Below, piece after piece: positions 19,119-27,860 of a stretch of DNA of 64,000 bases. Both the position numbers and the translations under genes were made by a program. The stretch's first letter is position 1. Each line of letters opens with the position of its first letter. Source of the DNA: Phenylobacterium sp. NIBR 498073 (GTDB lineage Bacteria; Pseudomonadota; Alphaproteobacteria; Caulobacterales; Caulobacteraceae); NCBI RefSeq assembly GCF_027286305.1, contig NZ_CP114599.1:2728001-2792000 (forward strand), in the 5' to 3' direction. The notes beneath the pieces were generated by a model that searched no databases, was not told the origin of the DNA, and worked only from the letters and a program-made list of their open reading frames with translations.

Positions 19119-21602
19119 ATGGGTGCAGAAGCGGCAAGGATCGAACGGCGGACGCTCGAGCGCGCGTCCAGCGTGGCCGAGATTCTGGCCCCCGCGTCAT
19201 GGACCGACGCGCGGGTCGAGGCCTGGCTCGACTGGCTGGGCGAGGACACCGACCTGCCCGCCGCCGTGTTCCGCTTCGCCGAAGACCTCGTGCAGCGCGG
19301 CGATTCGGCCGCGCTGTTCGAGACCGCCCGCGCGCGCGCCGCATTCCGCCGCGACCTCGGCGCGGCCGTGCTCGCCGGCCAGATCGCCTTGTCTTGGCCC
19401 CGTCCCGACGCCGCGACGCCGCTCGTCCGCGCTGGCGCGGTCGACTGCGCCGCCGCCCTTACCGCCCTTCGCGCCCAGCATCGCGGCCGCGCGATGGCCA
19501 AGGCCGCCGCCCGCGAGATGGGCGCGCGCCTGCAGGCGGTGATGGACTCCATCCTGCGCTGTGAAGGCGACCCCGCCGCCTGCGCCGACCTGCGCGCCAA
19601 CGCCAGCCTGGCCCGCAGCGCCGAGGCAGCCCGCACCGCCGGCGCCACCGATGCGATGATCCTCGACGCCATCGCCCTGGCCAAAGCCGGCGAACTCGAA
19701 TGGGCCGGCGCCGCGCCCGACTTCGACGACGCCGAGGATCTGGAACTGGTCTGCGTCGGCGCGCCCGAGCCGGCGCTCGGCGCCGCCGCATGGGAGACCG
19801 GGGCCCTGGCCGTGGCGCTTACCCCCGAGATCGCGCAGGGCGTCGCCCGCGCCTGGGGCGGCGCGCGCGGGGCCGTCAATCTACTGAGCTTCGGCGCTGG
19901 GCAAGACTTCGACGCCGCCGGCTTCGCCTCGGCCGTCGCCCTGCTGGCGACCGCCCTGGCCGCGGTGGCCGGCGAACGGCCCGCGTCGCTCGGCCTGGCC
20001 GGCGTCGCCGACTGGCTGGTCGCCCAGGGCCTGACCTACGACTCGGAGGCCGGCCGCACCGCCATCCGCGACCTCTACCGGCACGCGGCGTCCGCATGCG
20101 TTGCTTCCGGCGCCAAGCTGAGCGGCGGCCTGGCGGTGTTCGACGATGCGGAACTGGCCCTGCGCCTTGGCGGCGCGAGCGCTTCGGCCGCCCCCTGGCT
20201 CGGTCCGATCACCGTCGCCGAGACCGAGGACGGCGTCCTGACGCGGGTGATGTCCGAGGCGGCGCTGCAAGGCCTGACCGCGATCGGCGCCGACCTGTCC
20301 CAGGCGCGCGCCTGGCTGCTGGGCGGCGCCGACCTTTCGGAGGCGCCCGGCGTCGACCATGCGGCGCTGGCCGCCCGCGGCTTCACCGACCACGAGATCG
20401 CCCAGGCCGAGGCCGCCCTGCCCTTCGCCGCCTCCCTGGCCGAGGCGTTCGCCGCCATCGACGCCGGCTTCCTTTGCGACGTGCTCGGTGCCACCGACGC
20501 CGACCTCGCCGACCCGAACCTCAACGTGCTCAAGCTGGCCGGCTTCAGCGACGAGGAGATCGACCAGGCCCAGGCCTACGCCATGGGCTCGGGCGCGCTG
20601 TCCGCGGCCGACTTCCTCACCCCCGCCCAGCAGGCGGTGTTCGAAACCGCCGACGACCTCGGTCCCGAGCCGTATTTCGCGGTGCTGGCGGTGATCGCCC
20701 ATGCTCTGGCCGTACCGGCCCTCGCCGACCTCGAGCTGGAATGGGACACCACCCCCGCCGACGCCGCCGGCGTGATCGCCATGGCCGCTCGCGCCAAGGC
20801 CCCGGCCCTGCGGATGCGGCGCGCCGCCCCGCCCGCCGACCTGGTGCTGGATCTGCCCAAGGCGACCGAGCCGCCGCCCCGCGCCGCGCGCGAACCCGAG
20901 GCCGAGGCCCGCGCCCCGCAGGCCGAACGGATCGTCGAGCGCATCGTCGAGCGCGAGCGCACCCGCCGCAAACTGCCCGACCGTCGCAAGGGCTACATCC
21001 AGAAGGCCAGCGTCGGCGGCCACAAGGTCTATCTGCACACCGGCGAGTACGAGGACGGCGAACTCGGCGAGATCTTCATCGACATGCACAAGGAAGGCGC
21101 CGCCTTCCGCTCGCTGATGAACAACTTCGCCATCGCGATCTCCATCGGCCTGCAATACGGCGTGCCGCTCGACGAGTTCGTCGACGCCTTCGTCTTCACC
21201 CGCTTCGAGCCGGCTGGCCCGGTCACCGGCAACGACTCCGTGCGCTCGGCGACCTCGATCCTCGACTACCTGTTCCGCGAGCTGGGCGTCTCCTATCTGG
21301 GCCGCAACGACCTGGCCAACGCCGACCCCGACGAGCTCAACGCCGACGGCCTGGGCCACGGCAAGAACGAGGATGAGGACGGCCCCCAGCCGGCCAGCCA
21401 CTTCATCTCCCGCGGCTTCGCCCGCGGCGCGGCGCCCGACAACCTGGTGTTCCTGCCCAGCGCCGCGGCCCGGCCGCCGGCCGCCGAAGCCGACGTCTGC
21501 GCGGCCTGCGGCGACATCGCCGTCGTCCGCAAGGGCGCCAGCCTGATCTGCGAAACATGCGGGACCCGCGCCGCGCCGCAGGGCGGCGACATGACCGGCT
21601 GA
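19119..21602 (+). CDS. Degenerate class II ribonucleotide reductase (NrdJ) paralogue, TSCPD domain protein
   Basis: This is an 827-residue protein (ATG 19119, GGGAG 8 nt upstream). Residues about 617-740 ([20 protein letters not shown] onward, through [12 protein letters not shown]) match the C-terminal region of alphaproteobacterial B12-dependent NrdJ almost perfectly. A four-Cys tail (C794, C797, C811, C814) follows, also as in NrdJ. Upstream, weaker echoes remain in order: AVNLLSFG near 252-258 for Nrd[33 protein letters not shown] for LGYANLG..GIPYDSD, and a [15 protein letters not shown] repeat-like stretch. The catalytic NPCSEY and PTGTIG motifs are absent and the ACNLAS Cys is Val253. 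It should not be a reductase; a regulatory or partner role is inference. Confidence 0.8.
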   Translation: MGAEAARIERRTLERASSVAEILAPASWTDARVEAWLDWLGEDTDLPAAVFRFAEDLVQRGDSAALFETARARAAFRRDLGAAVLAGQIALSWPRPDAATPLVRAGAVDCAAALTALRAQHRGRAMAKAAAREMGARLQAVMDSILRCEGDPAACADLRANASLARSAEAARTAGATDAMILDAIALAKAGELEWAGAAPDFDDAEDLELVCVGAPEPALGAAAWETGALAVALTPEIAQGVARAWGGARGAVNLLSFGAGQDFDAAGFASAVALLATALAAVAGERPASLGLAGVADWLVAQGLTYDSEAGRTAIRDLYRHAASACVASGAKLSGGLAVFDDAELALRLGGASASAAPWLGPITVAETEDGVLTRVMSEAALQGLTAIGADLSQARAWLLGGADLSEAPGVDHAALAARGFTDHEIAQAEAALPFAASLAEAFAAIDAGFLCDVLGATDADLADPNLNVLKLAGFSDEEIDQAQAYAMGSGALSAADFLTPAQQAVFETADDLGPEPYFAVLAVIAHALAVPALADLELEWDTTPADAAGVIAMAARAKAPALRMRRAAPPADLVLDLPKATEPPPRAAREPEAEARAPQAERIVERIVERERTRRKLPDRRKGYIQKASVGGHKVYLHTGEYEDGELGEIFIDMHKEGAAFRSLMNNFAIAISIGLQYGVPLDEFVDAFVFTRFEPAGPVTGNDSVRSATSILDYLFRELGVSYLGRNDLANADPDELNADGLGHGKNEDEDGPQPASHFISRGFARGAAPDNLVFLPSAAARPPAAEADVCAACGDIAVVRKGASLICETCGTRAAPQGGDMTG

Positions 21603-21813
21603 GCGGGGGCGAATTTCACCAGCGCCGCATGCGACAAGGCCGATATTTCCAGCACCGGGCTCTATGACGCACGCGCCTTGTCCCAAACCAGGTGATCCAT
21701 AACGGCGGAGAGGCCTTGATGCGGTCCGCTCATCTCCGGCTTCTAGCTAAGCTGCTGACAATTACGGCGAATTAAGTAGCGTCCACAGAGTGTCGAGAGC
21801 ACATGCTCACACC
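21603..21813 (+). other. Intergenic region before the pentapeptide gene
   Basis: No gene is visible in these 211 bp. The stretch is less GC-rich near 21740-21780 (TGACAATTACGGCGAATTAAG), a likely place for the promoter of the following gene, but I cannot place -35 and -10 boxes with confidence. Confidence 0.3.
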
Positions 21814-22725
21814 ATGGACCAACAACGCCAAGCTTCGATGTCTCGCCTGACGCGGCGCCTCTCCGTCCTCGCAGCCCTGCTCGCCACGGCGCTCGCCGCC
21901 GTGCCTGGCATGGCCAGCGCCAATATGGGCGACAAGGACGTGGCGCGGATGGTCTCCTTCGGCGGGGCCTGCGCCAAGTGCGAGCTGTCGGGCCGCAAGC
22001 TGGCCGGCGCGCAGTTTGTCGGCGCCAATTTCGCCCAGGCCGCCCTGGTCGGCTCAGACCTGCGCGACGCGCGCTTCCTCGGAGCCAACTTCAGCGGGGC
22101 CGACCTGTCGCGGGCCGATCTCACCGACGCCCAGATGGTCGGCGCCAACTTCACCACCGCGGTGCTGACCGACGCGCGCCTGCGCGATGTCGAGGCGCGT
22201 GGAGTGAACTTCGGCGCCGCCAACCTCGCCCGCGCCGACCTGCAGGACGCCGCGGCGGCCGGCTCGAACTTCAGCAAGGCCAATCTCTCCAACGCCTCGC
22301 TGCGCGGGGCCGAACTGCGGGCGACCAACTTCTCCAAGGCCAACGCCCGCGCCGCCGACTTCCGCGACGCTGCGCTCACCGGGGCCAATCTCGGCTCGGG
22401 CGCCTTCGATCACGCCTCGTTCCGCGACGCCGACCTCTCGGCCGCCAGCCTCACCGGCGCGACGTTCGTCAACACCGACTTCCGCGGCGCGACCATGACC
22501 GGGGCCAACATCGCCGGGGTCGACCTCTCCCGCACCAAGGGGCTGGAGCAGGACCAGCTGGACAACGCCTGCGCCGACGGCGCCACCCGCACCCCGCCCG
22601 GCCTGGTCGCCAAGGCCTGCCATCGCGGGTCTCGCGTCCGGATCGTCGCCCGCCCCGCACCGCCGGCCCCGCCCGCGCCCCCAGCGCCGCCTGCCCCGCC
22701 GCGCTTCTTCGCCGCCGTCGACTGA
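21814..22725 (+). CDS. Exported pentapeptide-repeat protein
   Basis: The 303-residue protein has a signal peptide ([20 protein letters not shown], cleaved after MASA). A GACAKCELSGRKL segment with CxxC comes next. About 34 consecutive pentapeptide units of the A(D/N)LxX type follow, between about residues 55 and 240. They form a right-handed quadrilateral beta-helix by family knowledge. The tail is a Pro/Ala run. ATG 21838 would give the signal peptide alone; a GTG at 21790 is also possible. The function is unknown; cytoplasmic relatives mimic DNA, but an exported one cannot act that way. Confidence 0.85.
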   Translation: MDQQRQASMSRLTRRLSVLAALLATALAAVPGMASANMGDKDVARMVSFGGACAKCELSGRKLAGAQFVGANFAQAALVGSDLRDARFLGANFSGADLSRADLTDAQMVGANFTTAVLTDARLRDVEARGVNFGAANLARADLQDAAAAGSNFSKANLSNASLRGAELRATNFSKANARAADFRDAALTGANLGSGAFDHASFRDADLSAASLTGATFVNTDFRGATMTGANIAGVDLSRTKGLEQDQLDNACADGATRTPPGLVAKACHRGSRVRIVARPAPPAPPAPPAPPAPPRFFAAVD

Positions 22726-22732
22726 CGAGCAC

Positions 22733-22760
22733 AAAAAAAGGGGGCCGCTGGCCCCCTTTT
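22733..22760. terminator. Bidirectional intrinsic terminator
   Basis: The sequence reads A7, then GGGGGCC, loop GCT, GGCCCCC, then TTTT. It lies between the convergent pentapeptide gene and aspS and has the A-run and T-run needed for both directions. Confidence 0.9.
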
Positions 22761-22781
22761 CCATATTTGTCGCTGCGCGCC

Positions 22782-24611
22782 CTAAACCTTGATCGGCGGC
22801 GCCAGGCGGATGTGCAGCTCCTTCAGCTGCTTCTCCAGCACTTCCGACGGAGCGTTCATCAGCAGGTCCTGGCCCTGCTGGTTCAGCGGGAAGGCGATGA
22901 CCTCACGGATCGCCGTCTCGCCGGCCAGCAGCATGACGATCCGGTCGATGCCGGGCGCCAGGCCGCCGTGCGGCGGCGCGCCGTGGCGGAAGGCGTTCAG
23001 CATGCCGCCGAACTCTTCCTCGACGACGTTGGCGCCGTAGCCGGCCAGTTCGAACGCCTTCACCATCACCTCGGGGATGTGGTTCCGGATCGCGCCCGAG
23101 CACAGCTCATAGCCATTGCAGACGATATCGTACTGGAACGCGCGGATGGTCAGCGGGTCCTGGGTCAGCAGCGCGTCGAGGCCGCCCTGCGGCATCGAGA
23201 ACGGGTTGTGCGAGAAGTCGACCTTCTGCTCTTCCTCGCTCCACTCGAACATCGGGAAGTCGACGATCCAGCAGAACTTGAACTGATCCTCGTCGACCAG
23301 CTTCAGGTCCGTACCGACCTTGGTCCGGGCGTTGCCCGCAAACTTCGCGAACACCTTCGGATCGCCGGCCACGAAGAAGGCGGCGTCGCCCTGCCCCATG
23401 CCGATCGCGGTCATCAACGCCGTGGTCGCGTCGGGGCCGAGGTTCTTGGCGATCGGGCCGCCCCAGCCGCCTTGGTCCTCGGACCAGAAGATGTAGCCCA
23501 GACCGGGCTGGCCCTCACCCTGCGCCCAGCTGTTCATGCGGTCGCAGAACGCGCGGCTGCCGCCCTTCGGGGCCGGGATCGCCCAGACGGCGTTCTTGGC
23601 GTCTTCCAGGATGCGCGCGAACAGGCCGAAACCGCCGCCGCGGAAGTTGTCCGACACGTCCTGCATGACGATCGGGTTGCGCAGGTCGGGCTTGTCGGTG
23701 CCATAGCGGGCCATCGACTGCACGTAGGTCAGGCGCTCAAAACCCTTGTGCTCGATGGTCTTGCCGAAGTCGTCGACATAGGACATCGGCTGGTCGATCG
23801 GCGAGACGCGCTTGCCGCCGCCGAACTCCTCGAACACGCCGTGCATCACCGGCTCGATCGCGGCGAACACGTCTTCCTGGGTGACGAAGCTCATCTCGAC
23901 GTCGAGCTGGTAGAATTCCAGCGACCGGTCGGCGCGCAGGTCCTCGTCGCGGAAGCACGGCGCGATCTGGAAGTAGCGGTCGAAGCCCGAGACCATCAGC
24001 AGCTGCTTGAACTGCTGGGGCGCCTGCGGCAGCGCGTAGAACTTGGTCGGGTGCATCCGCGAGGGCACCAGGAAGTCGCGCGCGCCTTCCGGCGACGAGG
24101 CCGTCAGGATCGGCGTCTGGTACTCCAGGAAGCCCTGGTCGATCATGCGGTTGCGGATCGAGTGGATGACCTTCGAGCGCAGCACGATGTTCCGGTGCAG
24201 CGTCTCGCGGCGCAGGTCCAGGTAGCGGTGCTTCAGGCGGATCTCTTCCGGGTACTCCGGCTCGCCGAAGACCGGCAGGGGCAGTTCGGCGGCTTCCGAC
24301 AGCACCTCGACCGAACGCACGCGCACCTCGACCTCGCCGGTCGGCAGGTTGGCGTTCACGGTCTCCAGGCTGCGAGCCACGACTTCACCGTCGACCCGGA
24401 TGACGCTCTCGGCGCGCAGGCGCTCGATGACGTCGAAGCCGGGGGTCTCCGGGCTGATCACCAGCTGGGTCAGACCATAGTGGTCGCGCAGGTCGATGAA
24501 GACCAGACCGCCGTGGTCGCGCTTGCGGTGAATCCAGCCCGAAAGGCGGACGGTCTTGCCCGTGTCGGCGGCGCGCAGGGCGCCTGCGGTATGGGTGCGG
24601 TAGGCGTGCAT
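22782..24611 (-). CDS. aspS: Aspartyl-tRNA synthetase
   Basis: This class II synthetase charges tRNA-Asp, and in many alphaproteobacteria also tRNA-Asn. The 609-residue length is that of the bacterial type. It has an N-terminal OB-fold anticodon-binding domain ([19 protein letters not shown]), the class II motif 2 region ([19 protein letters not shown]), a GAD insertion domain and motif 3 ([13 protein letters not shown]). Whether it is discriminating cannot be decided here. Confidence 0.97.
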   Translation of the reverse strand: MHAYRTHTAGALRAADTGKTVRLSGWIHRKRDHGGLVFIDLRDHYGLTQLVISPETPGFDVIERLRAESVIRVDGEVVARSLETVNANLPTGEVEVRVRSVEVLSEAAELPLPVFGEPEYPEEIRLKHRYLDLRRETLHRNIVLRSKVIHSIRNRMIDQGFLEYQTPILTASSPEGARDFLVPSRMHPTKFYALPQAPQQFKQLLMVSGFDRYFQIAPCFRDEDLRADRSLEFYQLDVEMSFVTQEDVFAAIEPVMHGVFEEFGGGKRVSPIDQPMSYVDDFGKTIEHKGFERLTYVQSMARYGTDKPDLRNPIVMQDVSDNFRGGGFGLFARILEDAKNAVWAIPAPKGGSRAFCDRMNSWAQGEGQPGLGYIFWSEDQGGWGGPIAKNLGPDATTALMTAIGMGQGDAAFFVAGDPKVFAKFAGNARTKVGTDLKLVDEDQFKFCWIVDFPMFEWSEEEQKVDFSHNPFSMPQGGLDALLTQDPLTIRAFQYDIVCNGYELCSGAIRNHIPEVMVKAFELAGYGANVVEEEFGGMLNAFRHGAPPHGGLAPGIDRIVMLLAGETAIREVIAFPLNQQGQDLLMNAPSEVLEKQLKELHIRLAPPIKV

Positions 24612-24670
24612 GGGGAGTCGCTAAGGCTCTGAAAATCGAGGGCGGAAGGGCGCATGCGGGGCCCCGAAAG

Positions 24671-25576
24671 TCAAGGCGCGCGGACGTGCGGACGCAGCAG
24701 CGTGTCCAGCCAGGCGGAGAAGACCTTGAGCCTTTCCGGCGCCTGTCGCCGATGCGGGTAGAGCAGCGTCATCTGCATGGGCTGGGCGCGATGCTCGTCC
24801 ATCACCCGCACCAACTCGCCCGCCGCCAGATGCCCGGCGACGTCGTAGGCCGGGATCTGAATCAGGCCCAGCCCGGCCAGGCAGCAGGCGATCAGCCCTT
24901 CGGCGCTGTTTACGCAGACGGTCCCACGCATCGGTTGCGTGCGCACCATCTCGCCGTCCATCAACTCCCACGGTTCCACGCGCCCGCTTGAGGGCGACGC
25001 ATAGTTGACCGCCAGATGCTCCGCCAGGTCCTGCGGGCCGGCGGGGGCGCCGTGGCGCGCAAGATAGGCCGGGCTCGCCACGTTGATCAGCTCCAGGTCG
25101 CCGATGCGCCGCCCGACCAATCCGGAATCGCCCAAGGGGCCGACCCGCAGCACGCAATCGGCCCGCTCCTCCACGAGATCGACCGCGCGGTCGGTCATCC
25201 CGAGGTCGATCTCGATTTGCGGATATGCCGCGAGGAACTCCGGCAGGGCCGGCGCGATCACCAGCCTCCCGATGCGGCCGGGCACGTCCACCCGTAGCCG
25301 GCCGGAGGGCCGACCGCCCGCATTGCGGAAGAGGTCCTCGGCCTCCTCCATGTCCGAGAGCAGCCGCACGCAGCGCTCGTAGAAGACGGCGCCGTCCTCC
25401 GTGACGGACACCCGCCGCGTGGTCCGGTTCAGCAAGCGCGCGCCGAGCCGGGTCTCCAGCATCTGCACTGCCGCCGACACCGAGGAGCGCGGCAGGCCAA
25501 GGCTGTCGGCGGCGCGGGTGAAGCTCGCGCAGTCCACCACTCGGGCGAACACCCGGTAGAGATCCATACGGTCCAT
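24671..25576 (-). CDS. LysR-family transcriptional regulator
   Basis: The 301-residue protein has an N-terminal winged helix-turn-helix (MDLYRVFARVVDCASFTRAA, then SLGLPRSSVSAAVQMLETRL) and a C-terminal LysR substrate-binding domain. It is divergent from an SDR gene with 105 bp between the starts. Two direct TTTATCCAA repeats lie in that gap, the usual architecture of LysR control of the adjacent gene. The inducer is unknown. Confidence 0.9.
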   Translation of the reverse strand: MDRMDLYRVFARVVDCASFTRAADSLGLPRSSVSAAVQMLETRLGARLLNRTTRRVSVTEDGAVFYERCVRLLSDMEEAEDLFRNAGGRPSGRLRVDVPGRIGRLVIAPALPEFLAAYPQIEIDLGMTDRAVDLVEERADCVLRVGPLGDSGLVGRRIGDLELINVASPAYLARHGAPAGPQDLAEHLAVNYASPSSGRVEPWELMDGEMVRTQPMRGTVCVNSAEGLIACCLAGLGLIQIPAYDVAGHLAAGELVRVMDEHRAQPMQMTLLYPHRRQAPERLKVFSAWLDTLLRPHVRAP

Positions 25577-25584
25577 CGCTGGAC

Positions 25585-25634
25585 TTTATCCAAAAATGCC
25601 GACCAGTGATGTCAAGTACCGCACATTTATCCAA
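25585..25634. promoter_or_regulatory. Two direct TTTATCCAA repeats (probable LysR sites)
   Basis: TTTATCCAA occurs at 25585-25593 and 25626-25634, 41 bp apart (about four helical turns, so the same face of DNA). Both lie in the LysR/SDR divergent promoter region. Assignment to the LysR protein is inference from position. Confidence 0.5.
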
Positions 25635-25681
25635 CAAACGCGCACGGTAGCTTCTGCGTCCCCCAGTAAGGAGATCGACGC

Positions 25682-26455
25682 ATGGCCAACCACGACATCA
25701 AGGGCAAGACCGTCCTCATCGCCGGCGGCGCCAAGAACCTCGGCGGCCTGCTCGCCCGCGACCTCGCCGCGCACGGAGCGCGGGCGGTCGCCATCCACTA
25801 CAACAGCGCCGCCGCGACGGCGGAGGCCGACGCCACCGTCCAGGCCGTGCGCGCGGCGGGCGCGGAGGCGCTCGCCCTCCAGGCCGACCTCACCACCGCC
25901 GGCGCAATGGAAAAGCTGTTCGATGACGCGGCCGCGGCGTTCGGCCGGCCCGATATCGCCATCAACACCGTGGGCAAGGTGCTGAAGAAGCCAATGGCCG
26001 AAATCACCGAGGCCGAGTTCGACGAGATGAGCGCGGTCAACGCCAAGTCCGCCTTCTTCTTCCTGCGAGAGGCCGGCCGCCTGCTCAAGGACAACGGCAA
26101 GGCCTGCACCCTGGTGACCTCGCTGCTCGGCGCTTTCACGCCGTACTACGCCGCCTATGCCGGGATGAAGGCGCCGGTGGAGCACTTCACCCGCGCCGCC
26201 GCCAAGGAGTTGGGCGAGCGTGGTATCTCGGTCACCGCCATCGGCCCTGGCCCAATGGACACGCCGTTCTTCTATCCGGCCGAAGGCGCGGACGCGGTCG
26301 CCTATCACAGGGGCGCCGCGGCCCTCTCGAAGTTCTCGAAGACCGGGCTCACCGACATCGAGGACATCGTGCCCTTCATCCGTTTCCTGGTGTCGGACGG
26401 CTGGTGGATGACCGGCCAGACCATCCTGGTCAACGGCGGCTACACGACGAAGTAG
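25682..26455 (+). CDS. Short-chain dehydrogenase/reductase, LysR-linked
   Basis: The 257-residue SDR starts at ATG 25682 after a strong AAGGAG. It has GGAKNLGG (TGxxxGxG variant) at about 15-22, NTVGK in the NNAG position, Ser in TSLLGAF, and YAAYAGMKAP (Tyr-x-x-x-Lys). The C-terminal FLVSDGWWMTGQTILVNGG is typical of classical SDRs. It is divergent from the LysR regulator, its likely controller. The substrate is unknown. Confidence 0.9.
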   Translation: MANHDIKGKTVLIAGGAKNLGGLLARDLAAHGARAVAIHYNSAAATAEADATVQAVRAAGAEALALQADLTTAGAMEKLFDDAAAAFGRPDIAINTVGKVLKKPMAEITEAEFDEMSAVNAKSAFFFLREAGRLLKDNGKACTLVTSLLGAFTPYYAAYAGMKAPVEHFTRAAAKELGERGISVTAIGPGPMDTPFFYPAEGADAVAYHRGAAALSKFSKTGLTDIEDIVPFIRFLVSDGWWMTGQTILVNGGYTTK

Positions 26456-26458
26456 GCC

Positions 26459-27787
26459 CTACTTCGCCGGATCGACGAGGGCCTGGTAGACCAGCGTCCT
26501 AGTTAGACCGCCCAGGTCCGGCCCGCCGGTGCCGCCATAGCGCTGGATCATGCCGACGAAGATCACGTCGTTGGTCGGGTCGACCCAGAACCACGTGCCG
26601 GCCGCCCCGCCCCAGCTCATCGTGCCCTTGCCTTCCAGGCTGCCGGCCTTGCGCGGGTCGTTGACCACCATGAAGTCCAGGCCAAAGCCCACCGCCTCGT
26701 TGAACGACGAGGCGGTCGAGCCGTTCGACGATACCAGCGCCGCCTGTGGGATGACGTTGGTTCCCATCAGTTCGACCGAGGCCGGCGACAGGATCCGCAC
26801 CCCGTCCAGTTCGCCGCCGTTGGCGATCATCTGGGCGAAGCGCGCATAGTCGCGGGTGGTCGAGACCAGCCCGCCGCCCCCCGACTCCAGCCGCGGCTTG
26901 TCGACGAAATTCTGGATCGGCTGGCCGAACAGGGTCTTGGCCTCCTCGATCTTGCCGGTCTCGGGATTGCCGATATAGGGCGTCGCCAGCCGCCCGGCCT
27001 TGCCCGCCCCGGTGTAGAAGCCGGTGTCGTTCATCTTCAGCGGCTTGAAAATGCGGCTTTCCATGAAGTCGCCCAGGCTCTGGCCGGTCAGCCGCTCGAC
27101 CACCGCCCCCTGCAGGTCGACGGCGACCGAATAGCTCCACTGCTCGCCGGGCTGGTACATCAGCGGGATCGCGGCGGTCTTGGCGGTCAGGTCCTTCAGG
27201 TCGGCCGCCCCCAGGATCCGGCCGTCACGGAACATCCGGTCGACGGGGTGCTTGTCGCCAAGGCCATAGCCGAACCCGGCCGTATGGCTCATCAACTCGC
27301 GCATGGTCGGCGGCCGCTTCACCGGCTCCAGGATCGGCTGGCCCTGGGCGTCGACGCCCTTCCAGACCTTCAGGTCCTTCATTTCGGGCAGGTACGCCGT
27401 GACCGGGTCGTCCAGCCGCCAGCGGCCTTCCTCGAACAGGATCATCATCGCCACGCCGGTCACCGGCTTGGACATCGAGTAGATGCGGAAGATGGCGTCC
27501 TTCTTGAGCGCCGCGCCGGTCTCCAGGTTTTCTTTGCCGTAGGTGTTGAACGCCACCAACTGGCCGTGGCGCGCCAGCAGGGTCTGCACGCCAGCCACGC
27601 GACCATTGGCCACCACCTGGGCCATGGCCGCGTCCAGCCGCTTCAGGCGTGCGCTGTCAAAACCCACCGCCTCTGGGCTCGCGGCCGGCGCCAGCGCCGC
27701 CGCCGGCTCCTTGGCCAGGGCGACAGGCGACGCGGCCCAGGTCATCGTCGCCGCGGCCAGAGCCGTCGCCAGCAGATGGCGCTTCAT
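26459..27787 (-). CDS. Serine beta-lactamase-like hydrolase (class C/esterase group)
   Basis: The exported 442-residue protein (ATG 27787; signal peptide [20 protein letters not shown]) belongs to the Beta-lactamase PF00144 family. It has an SxxK motif in IYSMSKPVTG and a WSYSVAVD (YxN-like) motif, with a late GWGGAAGTWFWVDP segment. The family includes AmpC, EstB-type esterases and D-aminopeptidases, so it may be an esterase or peptidase rather than a resistance enzyme. The context gives no clue. Confidence 0.88.
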   Translation of the reverse strand: MKRHLLATALAAATMTWAASPVALAKEPAAALAPAASPEAVGFDSARLKRLDAAMAQVVANGRVAGVQTLLARHGQLVAFNTYGKENLETGAALKKDAIFRIYSMSKPVTGVAMMILFEEGRWRLDDPVTAYLPEMKDLKVWKGVDAQGQPILEPVKRPPTMRELMSHTAGFGYGLGDKHPVDRMFRDGRILGAADLKDLTAKTAAIPLMYQPGEQWSYSVAVDLQGAVVERLTGQSLGDFMESRIFKPLKMNDTGFYTGAGKAGRLATPYIGNPETGKIEEAKTLFGQPIQNFVDKPRLESGGGGLVSTTRDYARFAQMIANGGELDGVRILSPASVELMGTNVIPQAALVSSNGSTASSFNEAVGFGLDFMVVNDPRKAGSLEGKGTMSWGGAAGTWFWVDPTNDVIFVGMIQRYGGTGGPDLGGLTRTLVYQALVDPAK

Positions 27788-27860
27788 GAAACTTCCCCCT
27801 CCCGAACATCGGCCGGCGAAGCTTAGCGTTGCGCCCCACACCTACAAGGTGTCGCGAGGC

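Noticed and set aside
21900..22560. Repeated DNA in the pentapeptide gene as a CRISPR or tandem DNA repeat
   Set aside because: The periodicity is 15 bp and coding (pentapeptides), with no identical repeat-spacer structure.
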